Shown in pieces: positions 38,721 to 50,462 of a stretch of DNA of 64,000 nt. How positions within the stretch are numbered: the first letter of the stretch is position 1; each line of letters opens with the position of its first letter. A program made the translations under genes and the position numbers. Origin of the DNA: Cavia porcellus (Eukaryota > Chordata > Mammalia > Rodentia > Caviidae); contig NW_026947485.1 in assembly GCF_034190915.1 (NCBI RefSeq), positions 35,291,519-35,355,518 on the forward strand, written 5' to 3'. Under the pieces are notes generated by a model. The model ran no database searches. It worked only from the letters and a program-made list of their open reading frames with translations, and had not been told where the DNA came from.

Positions 38721-39999
38721 ATGAACTAGATGTAATAATCTGAAACAAGAATGATATTGAAAAAAATGCAAAAATTCCCAGGGGAAAATGGTAAGAACAC
38801 TGTAATAACCACCTCAATCATTAGGATGATGCTCAAACAACTGGTCATATGTAGACACTAAAAAGTAACTTACTAAGTGGTTTCTGCAAAATTAACTAAA
38901 GCCAAGGCAAATGGAGCACAGCAAGCAGCCCACCAAACCTAGTGTACAGATGTCCATATAGCAGGTGATTGGGAAGTAATGTATTTGTCAATTAAGTATT
39001 CATTATATTACTATAAACTCAATATATTGAATTATATAGAGAATAACCATGAAAATCTAAAGAATGTCATCTATGGCTGGTTCTACAAATGCTAGGTCAG
39101 CCATAATAAAAAATGTCACCATCTCACATTTCATCAACTGTAAGTCTTCTGATTTTACTTTTGCTTTCCATGATCTATTTTTTCCCAGGTTGTCCATGTA
39201 TCTTCAGTACCACTAGCCTCTACCCCACTGCATCAAATGTCTTGAATGTAAACCCAAAATCACAGAAAAACACTGTACATCATGCCTACACAGATACTAC
39301 ATGGGATAGTTCACTATGAAATTTTTAACTGGCAATAAAAATTCATTAAAATGTGGCACCTACTTACCTGTCAAATGCAATTATGCCATTACATGAACCC
39401 AATATTCCAAATAAATTGAGATATTCCTTGTCACTAGAACATGACAGATATGTGCAAGACATCTCCATTTGCTTCAAGAATGTGCCCCTATCATTCTTTG
39501 TTCTCTGAGCCCAAGCCCAATCTTTAGTCCCAGCCCTCTTTCCATAGTGAACAGCCCAGCTCTAATTCCAACCCCATCCAAAGTGTTTCAAAAGGACCCA
39601 ACTTGCTGTAGGAAGTCCAATAGTGTATTTTGACTGTATCAATCACTAGGTACATTTTAGGGCAAATCTTTTGGTGAATATTTAGTAATACATAAAGCTG
39701 ATGGGATAACATTTCTGAAATTTATAGAAATGAGTTTCATAGCTGAAGCAACATCTGAGCATAAAACAGCATTATGCCCATCATTTCAGTCATACCAAAC
39801 TTTAAATCTCTAACGTCTGAGAATCTTACATGCACATATATGTTCAATGAGCAAGTAGTCCGTGAGCTTCAGAGATGCTGGAAGTATGTTGTTTCCTGAT
39901 CTACATGTTATGCAAGCATGTTTGAGAAAAAATATACACCTAAAATATATAATTTATCCAAAATATACAATTTTTAATTTTTTTTATTTAAGGAGAAAA
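38721..39999. other. Unassigned intron sequence
   Basis: No repeat or exon recognised. Short open frames at 39113-39319 (plus) and 39524-39712 (minus) are unsupported. Confidence 0.45.
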
Positions 40000-40860
40000 A
40001 GAAAAAAAACAGAAAAAAGGGTACAAGTTATACAGAATTTCAGAAAAAATAATAGGAAATCACTAGTTAATAGATTACATATTGTTATCTTAGACATAGT
40101 TGTTCAAGTTACAAAATTAAAGCATATAAAGTGGACTTTCAAACAGTGAGACTGGAAACAGTTTTGTTCAATGATCCAACAAAACTCAGTAATATGGTTA
40201 ACTATCTTATGCACTTAAATATACATGCAGTATATCCTTTAGAGCACTTTCTTTTCCTTTCTTTTGTACAATGACAATTACACATTTTGGGTTTTATTAC
40301 TCCCACAGTTCTTATTACTTTTTTTTTTGAAGAAAGTAAAACCAAATGTGACATAATAGAACAGAGTCAGTCAAATCAAAAGGATGGACTTATATAACAG
40401 ATAATGTAAAAACAAAATACTAGGTGATCAACAATGGTTACCATACTGCCTCTTGCTATCTTAAAAAGAATTGCCTATATCATCAGTTATAATAAAATTG
40501 AACAAAACAGTAAAAAATAAAACCAAAACATTGGAGACATTACAGGGCTTTTTAAGATAACAGTCAACTAGAATGGGCATCATAATGAATCTTACTGTCT
40601 TAACAGTTGTTGTCTATACTTTCAAACTTGGTACTATCAAGCAAAGCAGAATAGAGGAAAATCAGTCAAAGCAAGATGTTGAGGGCTATACAGGATTTCA
40701 AATCAAGTTAATAGGAAATCAAAATGGGTTGCTATAATGTATCCTGCTATTTTTTTTATTTTTCCCTTAATTAAAAAGAAAAAAATAAAAAAGTAAATAA
40801 TTTTAAAAAAGGAGACTGAGATAAAAGAGGGCATAACAACAAAACAGTGCAGGTCAAAGC
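40000..40860. repeat. Three diverged related units of unknown family
   Basis: Similar blocks recur at about 40018-40095, 40358-40465 and 40650-40760. The first and third share tatacag(a/g)atttca and taataggaaatca. The second and third share 'atcagtcaaa' type starts and a 'tgctat' end at similar offsets. Spacing is roughly 300 bp. An old tandem array, possibly within a LINE 5' region, is a possibility. Confidence 0.45.
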
Positions 40861-41069
40861 ATAACCATTTAAGCAAAACACTGCTTCACCACAAGACATC
40901 CCGACATAAAAGTAGTTACCAGAGTGTCTCTTTCCTTAAAATCTTTGAGTATAACTTCGTATACTGTAGCACCAAACATATTAAGACAATGTAAAACCAT
41001 TCAAGAGAATGACAGTATTACAAGGTATTTAGAACCAACTAACAAAAATTTGACAAAATATACAATTTT

Positions 41070-41172
41070 GGGGGCTGGGGATTTAGCTCAGCGGCATAAG
41101 CCCTGCCTTGCAAGCGTGTGGTCATGAGTTCGATCCCTGGTACCGGTAAAAATCCAAAAAATAATAATAATA
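41070..41172 (+). mobile_element. ID SINE with 10-bp TSD
   Basis: Near-complete ID: ggctggggatttagctcagc, 'gtcatgagttcgatccctgg' and 'taccggtaaaaatcc', ending in (aat)n. The duplication atacaatttt is at 41060-41069 and 41173-41182. Confidence 0.95.
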
Positions 41173-41280
41173 ATACAATTTTTTCAAGTGAAAGGAAACC
41201 AGTAATTGGCTTGAATCATCTCAGTAGTTCTAAAACCCAGTTATGTCTTCCAGGTATTCAAGAATGCTTGCTACAGAGCT

Positions 41281-41372
41281 AAGGACAAAGCTCAAATGTG
41301 GAATGCTTTTCTAGTAAATGTGATACACTAGGTTGAATCACTAGTACCATAAAAAAAAAAAAAGAGAGAGAA
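41281..41372 (+). mobile_element. Degenerate ID-type SINE
   Basis: 'aaggacaaagctcaaatgtg', 'gaatgcttttctagtaaatg' and 'taggttgaatcactagtacc' keep the ID/tRNA-Ala order, then A13 and (ga). Much older than the neighbouring copy. Confidence 0.65.
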
Positions 41373-42063
41373 ATGTTTATGTAGTTTCAAAGCTTTTAAC
41401 TGCTTTTACCCTTTAAACAAGGTGTAGTTTGGTTCAAATTAAATATAATACAAATAAACTGACAATGGTAACATTTCATAGACAACACTGACATAATTTA
41501 TAGAAATGTTAGGAGGACCGGCTAATTTACATGAATAAAGCATTTTGGAAATGTAAATGATATTAAATTCTAAATGATGATGATAATGATGGTTATCTAT
41601 ATTTTAACCTTTATAAATATAATTAAAAAATAATGAGCACTGAAACATCACTTTATATTCTCTAATCAGTTTAGAAACAGTAATTAAGTCATAAGGCATC
41701 TCCCAAATATATATAAATATTTCCATTTAGAGAAAATGGAAGCCAAGTCACCAAATAAAGGTTGTACTGAAAAGAACTAAAGGTAATTCAGTTCTCTATA
41801 GGTCCTCAGAACTTCAGTGAGAATGTAGAATTTACTGAAATAAAATGAACTCAAGATTTCTGTTTAGCTCCTTTGTAAAGGTAGTTTAAAAAAAAAAAAA
41901 GAATGATAAGGACAAACTGGAAAGGGAACATTATTAAAATGAACATAAGGCCCTACTGTGCATTGTATTCACATTAAAAGTTTAATCTTAAGTGAATAAG
42001 GCAAATACAAAAGGTGGGAACAAAATAAAGGGTTATGTGCACGTGTACAAAGTCACTAGGTTC

Positions 42064-42165
42064 CTGGATTGAGGGACCAGGGACTGAGTCACAGCTCAGT
42101 ATGACAGCCCTTATGTAGCATGGAACTGCATCCAATCCCCACTCCTGCCAAGGGGAAAAGATGCT
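42064..42165 (+). mobile_element. Possible degenerate ID-type SINE
   Basis: 'gactgagtcacagctcagta' and 'gcatggaactgcatccaatc' plus 'ccca' vaguely follow the ID boxes. Too diverged for certainty. Confidence 0.35.
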
Positions 42166-42468
42166 GGACTGAAAAGAATTTTTGAAAAATAAAAGGAAGT
42201 AAATAAACTTTAAGAAAACACTGATACAGTCCTATTTCATAACATGATTGAGTGTGCCTCCTTGTTTTTCCTTAAACTATTGTTGAAAATGTCATCCAGT
42301 CTTAAGTATGAACAAACACTAACATCATTACTCAAAGGATAAGACATCTTGAACCATGGGAAACCTTAATCTGGAGATAGAGCTCATCATGGCCCATTAT
42401 AACATCAGGTACTAATTCTAACAAATGATTCCATGGTTCTAGATGGAGGACTCCTGATCCAAAAGACC

Positions 42469-42848
42469 TGTTATTAAGGCTTAGATCACTTCAAGATATC
42501 TCCCAAGAGCCTCAGGCACTCAAAGGCAGGGCTTTTGGAAGGTGAATAAATCATAAGAGCACTACAGCTGACCTGCTAATTAGGACATGGCACCTGGTTA
42601 GAGATGGGTCACTGGAAACATGACCTGTAAGGATATATCTCCCTCCCTGGCTTCTCCCTTCTCTCTCTGTTCCTGGTCACCATGACATGAGCAGCTTTCC
42701 TCCTCCCAGGACCTTCCACCATGCCCATTTCTGACCTTGATCCTGCTGATCATGAATTGTATTAACAAGCCAAAATAAACCTGTGAGCCTTTAAAATGTG
42801 TGTGTTGGTTATTTTGTGCCAGCAGTGATAAGAAAGTGAGTAAGATAC
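42469..42848 (+). mobile_element. MaLR-type solo LTR (ERVL-MaLR)
   Basis: The order matches MLT/MST-class LTRs: 'ggcttttggaaggtgaataa', 'agagatgggtcactggaaac' and 'atgacctg', then a CT-rich 'cttctcccttctctctctg', 'gtcaccatgacatgagcagc', 'caagccaaaataaacctgtg' (polyadenylation-like AATAAA), 'ttggttattttgtgccagc' and 'agtgataagaaagtgag'. No internal proviral sequence flanks it. Ends are approximate. Confidence 0.75.
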
Positions 42849-42977
42849 CTGTCTAGCAGTTTCTTTGTTCTTTCCCCAAATACAACAAGCATATTCAGCA
42901 AATACATGAGTAAGATACAATAATAAAGCAAAGCAAACAAAGCCACGAAGGTTTACACAAATAGTGAGAACCATGGA

Positions 42978-43180
42978 GACAACAGTCCATAGTGGTTAAG
43001 TGTCTAACTGAAGTCAGACAAAGCTGAGTGTGAATCTCAGCCTGACCGTTTAATATCTAGGGCAAGTTATTTAATATCTTTAAGTTTCATTTTTGTCACT
43101 GTAAAGTAAGAATAGTAATAGCATTATTAATGTATAGATCAAATAACACAATGTAAGGTACTAAACAGTGGGATATGCTA
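42978..43180 (+). mobile_element. MIR SINE relic
   Basis: 'agtccatagtggttaagtgt', 'gaatctcagcctgaccgttt', 'gggcaagttatttaatatct', 'gtcactgtaaagtaagaata' and 'atcaaataacacaatgtaag' follow MIR from its tRNA-related head to its core. One of the better preserved MIRs here. Confidence 0.85.
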
Positions 43181-43487
43181 AAATCTCATTAAATCTTAGC
43201 TGTAATTTTTAACTTTTTATTAATGATGGAGCCAGATCACGAGAACCTGTGTTTCTAACTAGTTCCAAATGATGTGAATGCAGATGGACAGAAACCTTAC
43301 ATTTGGAACCACTAGTCAATCTAAGATCACTCCTGATGTCACTCTTTAATCTGAGAAATTTTCACGTAAGATTTCTCTTATAGTTAGGAAAGGCTAACAT
43401 AAAAAAATTACATGGTCATGTCACTGTCAGATCGTCACAGAAATGTAGAATGAACATGTGGCCTTTTCCTTTTGGAATATTGTTATT

Positions 43488-43573
43488 GATAGAGATAGAG
43501 ATAGAGATAGAGATAGAGATAGAGATAGAGATAGAGATAGAGACAGAGACAGAGACAGAGATAGAGACAGACA
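43488..43573 (+). repeat. (GAGATA)n / (GAGACA)n microsatellite
   Basis: About eight gatagagat-type units, then several in which t is replaced by c (gagacagagaca), then one reversion. The open frame on the minus strand is a pure SL repeat. Confidence 0.97.
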
Positions 43574-43797
43574 TCTGTTTTTGTGTGTGTTTCCTAAAGT
43601 AGTAAACCTCACTGCCTCCAGAGTCACATAGGGTCTAAATGTAAATCATCTCAATGTACTAAAAATCACAGCTCTGGAGTCCTACTCACTTGCTCCTTTG
43701 ATATTATGAACTCTTCAGTTCCCTACATCATCCCAGTTGGCCACAGATAAAGGAAGATACAGATTAAAATCAAACATGTAATAGAAAATAGGAGGAT

Positions 43798-43908
43798 ATG
43801 GGGCTGGAGATTTAGCTTAGCAGCATAAGGGTCTGCCTTGCAAGTGTGCGATCATGAGTTCGATCCCTGGTACTTATAAAAACGAAAAAGACAAAAAAAA
43901 TGAAAGAA
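43798..43908 (+). mobile_element. ID SINE with 15-bp TSD
   Basis: ggggctggagatttagctta, 'gatcatgagttcgatccctgg' in part and 'tacttataaaaacg', with an A-rich tail. The duplication agaaaataggaggat is perfect at 43783-43797 and 43909-43923, the longest in the window and a sign of a fairly young insertion. Confidence 0.96.
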
Positions 43909-44016
43909 AGAAAATAGGAGGATTTTATCATACTTTTTGGCTGTCTACAAGTTTTATTTCAAAGGAAATTATATATATAGAATAGAGACCTGTAATAGAC
44001 ATAAATAAAGACATGC

Positions 44017-44023
<7 letters not shown>

Positions 44024-44066
<43 letters not shown>
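44024..44066 (+). repeat. (GT)n microsatellite
   Basis: Pure GT run of about 21 units, preceded by (at)n at 44017-44023. Confidence 0.98.
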
Positions 44067-44067
<1 letters not shown>

Positions 44068-45046
44068 TCCATCTCTCTAACCTCTGATTAATGATGCCAG
44101 AAGGTGAATAATACCTTTCACATATACTTTGATGGTATTCCCATCTGACTGAGGTAAATTTTAAATTTTAAAAACACAAAATTATCATAATGTAAGTTCT
44201 TTAAATGTCCCTGTTTAGTTTCAGGAAGTTGGCAGATTTTTCATCTCCTTCAAATGAAATGAAATAACAAAAAAAAGACAAAAATATTTCTGTGTAACCA
44301 ATAACAATAACACAGGGACTTGGTGACCAGAGCAAAATTATTCTTATTACGAAAGACTGACCATCCTTAAATTAAGCCTATCAAAAGTAATTTACTACCA
44401 TAAGCTGATTCAAAAGTAAATTTTAATTTCATATTCTTGAGGTGGTTTTTTTTTCACCTTTTAATCTTGCTGGTCTTTAAATAGGATACTGCCAGACACT
44501 TTTGGTAGAGTCTTTCTTTTGTGCTTGATTATTTGTCACATTCAATTGAAGCTTGAAATTAAAATTTCATTCTCCTACCAATTTAGTCCCTTCCCATTTG
44601 GCAAACATCTTTTTTTGATTCCTGCATTTCTAATGGAGCTGAAAATTAATGACTTTTTTGTTTAATTCTTTGACTATTCAAATGAATCATCAATGATGTT
44701 AGCATGGTTCTGTGTACTAGGCTAGGAGTTGTAATAAAAGCTTACCTTTATATAGCACATTACTTCCCAGAGGACTACAGGAACACTTCACACAATATAC
44801 TCAAAAGAAACACCTCCATACCACCCAGTGGACCTGCTCCTCCAGTGAGATGCACGCTCTGATTTTTTTAAAGAGCAACATAACAGAAACCCTAGTGATT
44901 CTAAAGAAAAACTTAACACTTAAGAATGTAATTATACACCAAATACATCACTGAAAAAATGTGGACATAATATATAGCAAGTGTATTCACTTATGGCAAG
45001 ATATGGAGGGAACTAATTTTAATAAGGGCAAGAAAATCAAAATCAA
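44067..45046. other. Unassigned intron sequence
   Basis: AT-rich, no exon or repeat recognised. Confidence 0.45.
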
Positions 45047-45116
45047 GAGTGGTGTAAGAGCCTGCCCGGCAACCGCGAGGACATGAGTTCAATCCTGAGT
45101 ACCAAAAAAAGAAAGA
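45047..45116 (+). mobile_element. Truncated ID SINE
   Basis: Starts inside the A-box region ('gagtggtgtaagagcctgcc') and continues 'gacatgagttcaatcctgag' and 'taccaaaaaaag'. The 5' part is missing. Confidence 0.8.
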
Positions 45117-45539
45117 ACGAGAATTAAACACTTAAGTGTACTTTTTCCAAAGAATGAAGAATTATCTTGGTTAGTTTAACCATAAACTTAATCAATCACA
45201 TTCTTCTAAATATATTACTGTCATTCCCATGATGAAAATGATGGCTGTCAGTGAGTGAGCTTCAGTTATGCTGTAGCAGGAGTATAACAGTTTCAGTTAT
45301 TAACAGTTTATCTCGACATTATTTCATCCCCCTTATCTAAAACCCTGAGCTAATCTGCTTAATCAACAGTAATACTTCACATAGAGAGAATTTAACAATA
45401 GGCCAGTATAAAACAAAGTGAAACATATTGACCCCAGGAATGTAGCAAACTTCACAGTTTTATGATTCTTTTGTTATACAATTTTTAAATCTATGAAGTA
45501 TATTACATTTAAAAAGCATTTCAAATTCAATTTTATTCA

Positions 45540-45870
45540 AGTTTGTGCTACTATAATGAAATACCATAGGCTAGGTAGTTTATAAACAATAGAAATTTAT
45601 ATCACCCCCATTCTGGAGGCTGGAAAGTCCAAGATAAATTCACCAGTAAATCTGATATCTGGTGAAGGACCACTTCCTGCTTCAAAGCTGACAATGCTCT
45701 CACTGTAACCTCACAAGGTGGAAATGACAGGGCAGCTCTCTATAAAGGCACTAATTCTATTCATGAGGGCTCTGCTACTATAACTTTATCCCTCACAAAG
45801 GCTCCACTTCCAAATTAGAAATCAACGTAAGAATTTAAGAGGAACATAAATATTAGGTCTGTAGCAAATC
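45540..45870 (-). mobile_element. MLT1A-like LTR (ERVL-MaLR)
   Basis: Read on the plus strand this is the reverse complement of an MLT1A-class LTR: 'aatgaaataccataggctag', 'gtagtttataaacaatagaa', 'ttctggaggctggaaagtcc', 'tgatatctggtgaaggacc' and 'attcatgagggctctgctac'. Well enough preserved to follow along its whole length. Confidence 0.85.
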
Positions 45871-47779
45871 TTAAATCAATCAGTGAATAAACATATATTG
45901 AGTATCTACTGTTCATTGCTTCAAGTATTTATTAGCTATGAATTGCACAAAAGAACTTGTGCCAAACTTTGTGCAGAGAGGAAAAGACACAATAAAAAAA
46001 AAAAAAACTATAGTCTCTTTTCTCATGTTTAAAGACTATTCAAATAATGAAAAATGAAAAGACGAAATGAGACATTTAAAGTTGGGTAAGAAATGGCACT
46101 CAAGAGGTCCTTTAATCTGATTAAAATAGAAAGATGTAGATTTCATATGGAAAGAAAAATATTAGACATATCAAATGAGTACAATAGTAAAAGCAAAAAA
46201 GTACAATGAGTTTCTGAAAGGAAATGACCAATGGATGCCTCATAGATTAAAAAAAAAAAAAAAAAAAAGACTGGGGAACATCGGAAAAGTTATTCAGAGG
46301 TAAAGAGACAGAAAATAGGAAACATGTCCAGTACTGGTATAAGAAAGGATAGTCATATTCGTAGGACAGCAAAAAAGACTCATTTAACTGGATCACAGCC
46401 TTTCTATAGGAAAAGAGTAAAAATAAGCCCAGCAAAGTAGAGCTTCTACAAACTGTGGAGACATCTGAATGCCAAAATAAGACAATATTATTACCCAAAA
46501 GTTTATCACAAGGGAACATATATTTGTAATGGACCTAATCTTCAGTTTGCATTTTCAGATCAGTTCTTTTGATTATAAAATGCTACTATTACAGGTGAAG
46601 ACTGGTATATACATGGTATATACATCATTAACGCATCTTAAAGAGTCAAGCTCATTTTTAGTAGACCTTTCTATCCGAAAATCTGAAATTATCATTTCTA
46701 CACGATAAAATAAGTGTCTGTGATCACTTAGTCTGCTAAACACCATTTTTCCAAACATAAAGTACTGGAGAAAAGGAGGAAAATAAGATTATTATTCATC
46801 TCTGCAGCTCTTCTGATCTCTGAGAACACCAGGAAGGTTATGGGCAATGCTACTACTGGTTTATGAGGTATCTTTGAAGACAATGCTGACTCCATATACA
46901 CTAGCCTACTCTCAAATTTATATGCTTTTAGTAATAGAACCTGATGCTAGTTCCCAAAGAGAGGGGAGTAATTCTACAAAATCTGGGTCAACTACAGGGC
47001 AATGAAGCTCCACTTCTAGCCTACGTCAATCAGCAAAGCATCAAAATAAGTGTGAGAGTAGAAAGAAAGATATGAAATTTCTTTCTGATCACAGTAGGTG
47101 CAGAGATCATCAATGAGAGTATAGAATCAGTGAAAAGATTTTTAAAATGCTAAAGGAATAATGAGTCTGTTTTCCTACTAATACATGTTCAATAGCCTCA
47201 GGATCCAATGTCCAGCAAAATTCAACCCAATTTTCCTAGCACAATAACCTGTGGTCAGTAGTTCTCACTGCAGAACTATACTCTTACATTCCACTTTACA
47301 TTCTGTCTTTCTTCCTTCCTTTTTACATGCTCCCTCATAATACTATGGGAAGTAAATAATTTCATCATTTCATATTTGAATTTCTGAATTCAAAGTCCAT
47401 ACCCAGGGTTTCCAAGTTTAATATTTATATTTGAAACTGCCATCAAAAGCACCTGACTTACATGATGTTATTATTTTGTCCACTATAAAAAGCACTGCAA
47501 ATGTTGATCCCTTCATAAGAAACACAGTTGATCATAAACAAGAGCTTACTTTTGTTTTGGAGCCCCTGTTGGATGATCTTCGGTGTATGAAAGAGCCCGA
47601 GTAAGCCCTCTAAAGTACATTGCACTAAAACCAATACCAACTACTGAGAAAGTCTTTCTCCTTAGTGCCCAAGTTTACAGTGATGGTATTTCTTCAATAT
47701 CTTCCTATCTCTAAAAAGGTTAACATTTCTTTACTTCCATGCTAATTTCTAAATATGTTGCTTCTTCTATAAAGCAACA
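45871..47779. other. Unassigned intron with bare poly-A runs
   Basis: Poly-A runs at about 45993-46007 and 46249-46268 have no recognisable SINE body in front of them. Short open frames on the minus strand (46247-46519, 46573-46758, 47458-47640) show no known domain. Confidence 0.45.
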
Positions 47780-48130
47780 AAACTTGTCTCATCTGAAGCC
47801 CTTAATCACTGCAGATGCTCTGCCTGGGACTCCCACCTATCTATCTTCCCAGAGCACATGTGCCCAACACTCAAGGCAGCCTCCCATATGCTTGCTGCCT
47901 CGTAAGAACTGGGTAGAGGGATGATCAGCCCAGCTCAGGGATGAGATGCTATTTTGTGCAGCACAGTCAAAAATAGCACTGGCCTTTTTCATTGCCATAT
48001 CACGCCGCTAGCACATATCTAATGTGCTGTCGTTTATTACCCACGTGAGGCTGGCTACTTCATGCTGAGTTTCTGCCATGTGTTATGCAGCTCACTTGGC
48101 GGCAGCTCTTCTCTTCCTATGAAATCATAC
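47780..48130. other. GC-richer block without repeat identity
   Basis: This block contrasts with its AT-rich surroundings. It contains several CpG sites, a CACGTG at 48042-48047, and balanced, low-repeat sequence (gccatatcacgccgctagca). The frames 47739-47924 and 48085-48291 do not resemble proteins I know. It could be a conserved regulatory element or an unrecognised old repeat. Confidence 0.35.
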
Positions 48131-49802
48131 CCAAAGCAGCGGATTTTGTTGTTGCTCACATTGTATTTTCAAAATCCTTCAAAACTTTCAGATACCAAAG
48201 CCAAAGGATTTGTGACCCTCAGTTAGGTGGACAAGTCCTTGACAACAACAAAAAATGCTCTGAGAATCCAAAACAGTCTTTTAAAAACTGATCTCTCTTT
48301 TCAGTGCTGTAAGTTTTGCTATAGAATTTTAATGAAGATTTTAAAAAAGAAAATTATCTTGAACACAATTCAACTGTAAGGAAGAACCCATAACCTAACT
48401 TCAACATCCCACTGAACTACAGGTAAGATCAGCAAAATTTTGCCATCGGTCTACAAGTAGGCAAAAGCCTATATAAAACAGGTTAGTGATTTGATACTAT
48501 TAAACAGCATAAGAGATAGTCCTGAATAACATATTTTCTTAAAATTCTTTCAGTTAGGTAGGGCTTTTTTATGATTATACACAATGTTTATAGTCTCCTT
48601 TTAGCCAAATGTCTCTATGCAGATGGAAGCGAGAAAGAAACAAAGTCAAAACAGTGAGAGACTCTTGGTGCCATCCTCACTAACCATTTCTCAGTCATAG
48701 TACAGACCAGGCTAAAATCACAGGAATTACGGGGGAAACACAGACCCGTAAAACTGCAGTATTCAATCTCTCAACTCCAAGATCTGTTCCTCAGAGCTGG
48801 ACTGACACGGTTTCTGTCTTGTTTTGTTCTGTTTCTTCACTTCCTTCCAGCTTTACTCGCAAATCTCCCACTTATTTCCTCCCTAAGCTTTCAGTCCCCA
48901 TCCCAAAGGAGTCACTAGCCTCTGAAAGCCACCTCCCTGACCTGAACGCCATCTGGGTCTTGTGACAACTTTAGACAGGTGAGTTGACAAACTGCTTAAG
49001 GATGGTACGCCTCACTTCACTCACATGTTTCTGACCTGTCCCTTTGTGTAACTTCAGCTATCAATTCCTGGAAAAATAGACCCTTGATTTCTATCACATG
49101 CCCTCTTAGCCTCCCATGCTCAATCCAGCTGCCTATCACAATTTCACAGATATATTCTGCCAGGATTTCCACTTTAATGCACACAAAGCACCTTTTGCCT
49201 GAACTTAATTCCCCCTAGCCCAGGTCCTAACTTTCATCATGACTTATGGCTCTTCAATTGTTAGACTCAATGATAAAAGGTCTTGAAATTCATTCTGTTT
49301 CCAGGGCTCCCTAATCTCTATCCTATCTTTTCATTGTCCTCCTTTCGCTCCCACACTGATTGAACTTGCCTTCTAATTGGTATATGTCCATCCATTCCCC
49401 TCTCTAACAATTTACTTTTGTACCCTGTTGCCAGGTAAATCATGCTGAAAACATAAATTTACCATATATTTCCTCTATTACAATAAGAAAATAATCTCCA
49501 CTATAATTACCACTGCCTATGAAATAACCTTTCTCACCCCAACCCCATCAATTTAAATCTAATCAAGCTTCTAGTCTAAATCCAAGGTAAAGGACAAAAG
49601 TTAACAGCAAATGGCTCTTCACTAGCAACAAAAGTCAGATTGGGAAATTCTGCAGGCTAAATGATCTTGTTTAGTCAACAAATAAATTTCAAAAGAGACA
49701 AATAAATAAAAGATGAAGGGGAAACTTGCAGATTTGAAAAGTCCTAAGAAACCTATCAACTTAAATTATATTGAATTCTGACTCAAACTAAAAAAATTAT
49801 TA
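48131..49802. other. Unassigned intron sequence
   Basis: Moderately C/T-rich on the plus strand from 48.8 to 49.4 kb. Old L2/CR1-type material is possible but no diagnostic stretch was found. Confidence 0.4.
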
Positions 49803-50195
49803 AAGGGTCAGCCTGCCCTCAGAGCCTGAGCATGCTTGGGTTGCAAGCAAAGACACTTCACATGTGATCAACCTGTTTGTGCTTGGGCTGCAAGAAAGAA
49901 ACTTTCCAGAACTGTTCCAACCATAAAGGTCAACCCTGCCCAGGAAGGTACCTGATGACGAACGTGTCACACTCTGCTGCTCACAACTGGCTCACCTGCA
50001 GAGTCCCCCCACCCCCACCCCCCCCAGCCAGAACAACCCTTCAAAAACCTTTTCCTAAGCCAAAGCGTGGCTGTCTCAGCCTGCAAGGCAGTTTACCCTC
50101 CCGCCCAATACAGCTTCTCTCTGGAGGCAGAGTGTCTGGTCTGGTTTCATGTGAGTTCCCGTCCATCACGCATCACACAATGTTAACGCTAAGAA
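49803..50195 (+). mobile_element. Putative solo LTR of an endogenous retrovirus
   Basis: A GC-rich island of about 390 bp in AT-rich intron. The 3' part looks like a retroviral R-U5: 'cccgcccaatacagcttctc', then 'tctggaggcagagtgtctgg' and 'tctggtttcatgtgagttcc', ending near 'catcacgcatcacaca'. Upstream lie 'ccataaaggtcaaccctgcc' (TATA-like) and a C run (50005-50026). No gag, pol or env sequence is adjacent. I did not find a target-site duplication, so ends and family are uncertain. A class I (gamma-like) LTR is my best guess. Confidence 0.45.
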
Positions 50196-50299
50196 TTTGA
50201 TAGTAAGGGAATATTATATTTAAATATGGGTTTTTTAAAAAGTACTTCTTTTCAAACTTTTAGAAAACGATTTTAAAATACAGACAAAACAAAATGATC

Positions 50300-50462
50300 T
50301 CTAGAATTGTTTTGAAATAAGGAGAAGAAACTAGGTAGAAAACAATATTAGCCATAAACTGTTAACTGTTCAAACTGGATGATGGTACATGAGGATGCAT
50401 TATACTTTTCTATGTCTGAACTTATCTGAAAGTTTCTGTAATGGAGGAATAGAAAAGGAAAA
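50300..50462 (+). mobile_element. Old L1-type 3' end
   Basis: 'aactggatgatggtacatga', 'ggatgcattatacttttcta' and 'gaaagtttctgtaatgg' followed by an A-rich end match the terminal part of old L1/MaLR-related 3' UTRs. Confidence 0.5.

Noticed and set aside
43427..43627. Minus-strand open frame rich in S and L
   Set aside because: It is a translation of the hexamer microsatellite.
38475..44066. CRISPR array or other spaced-repeat system
   Set aside because: The regular repeats are simple microsatellites with no spacers, and the DNA is mammalian.
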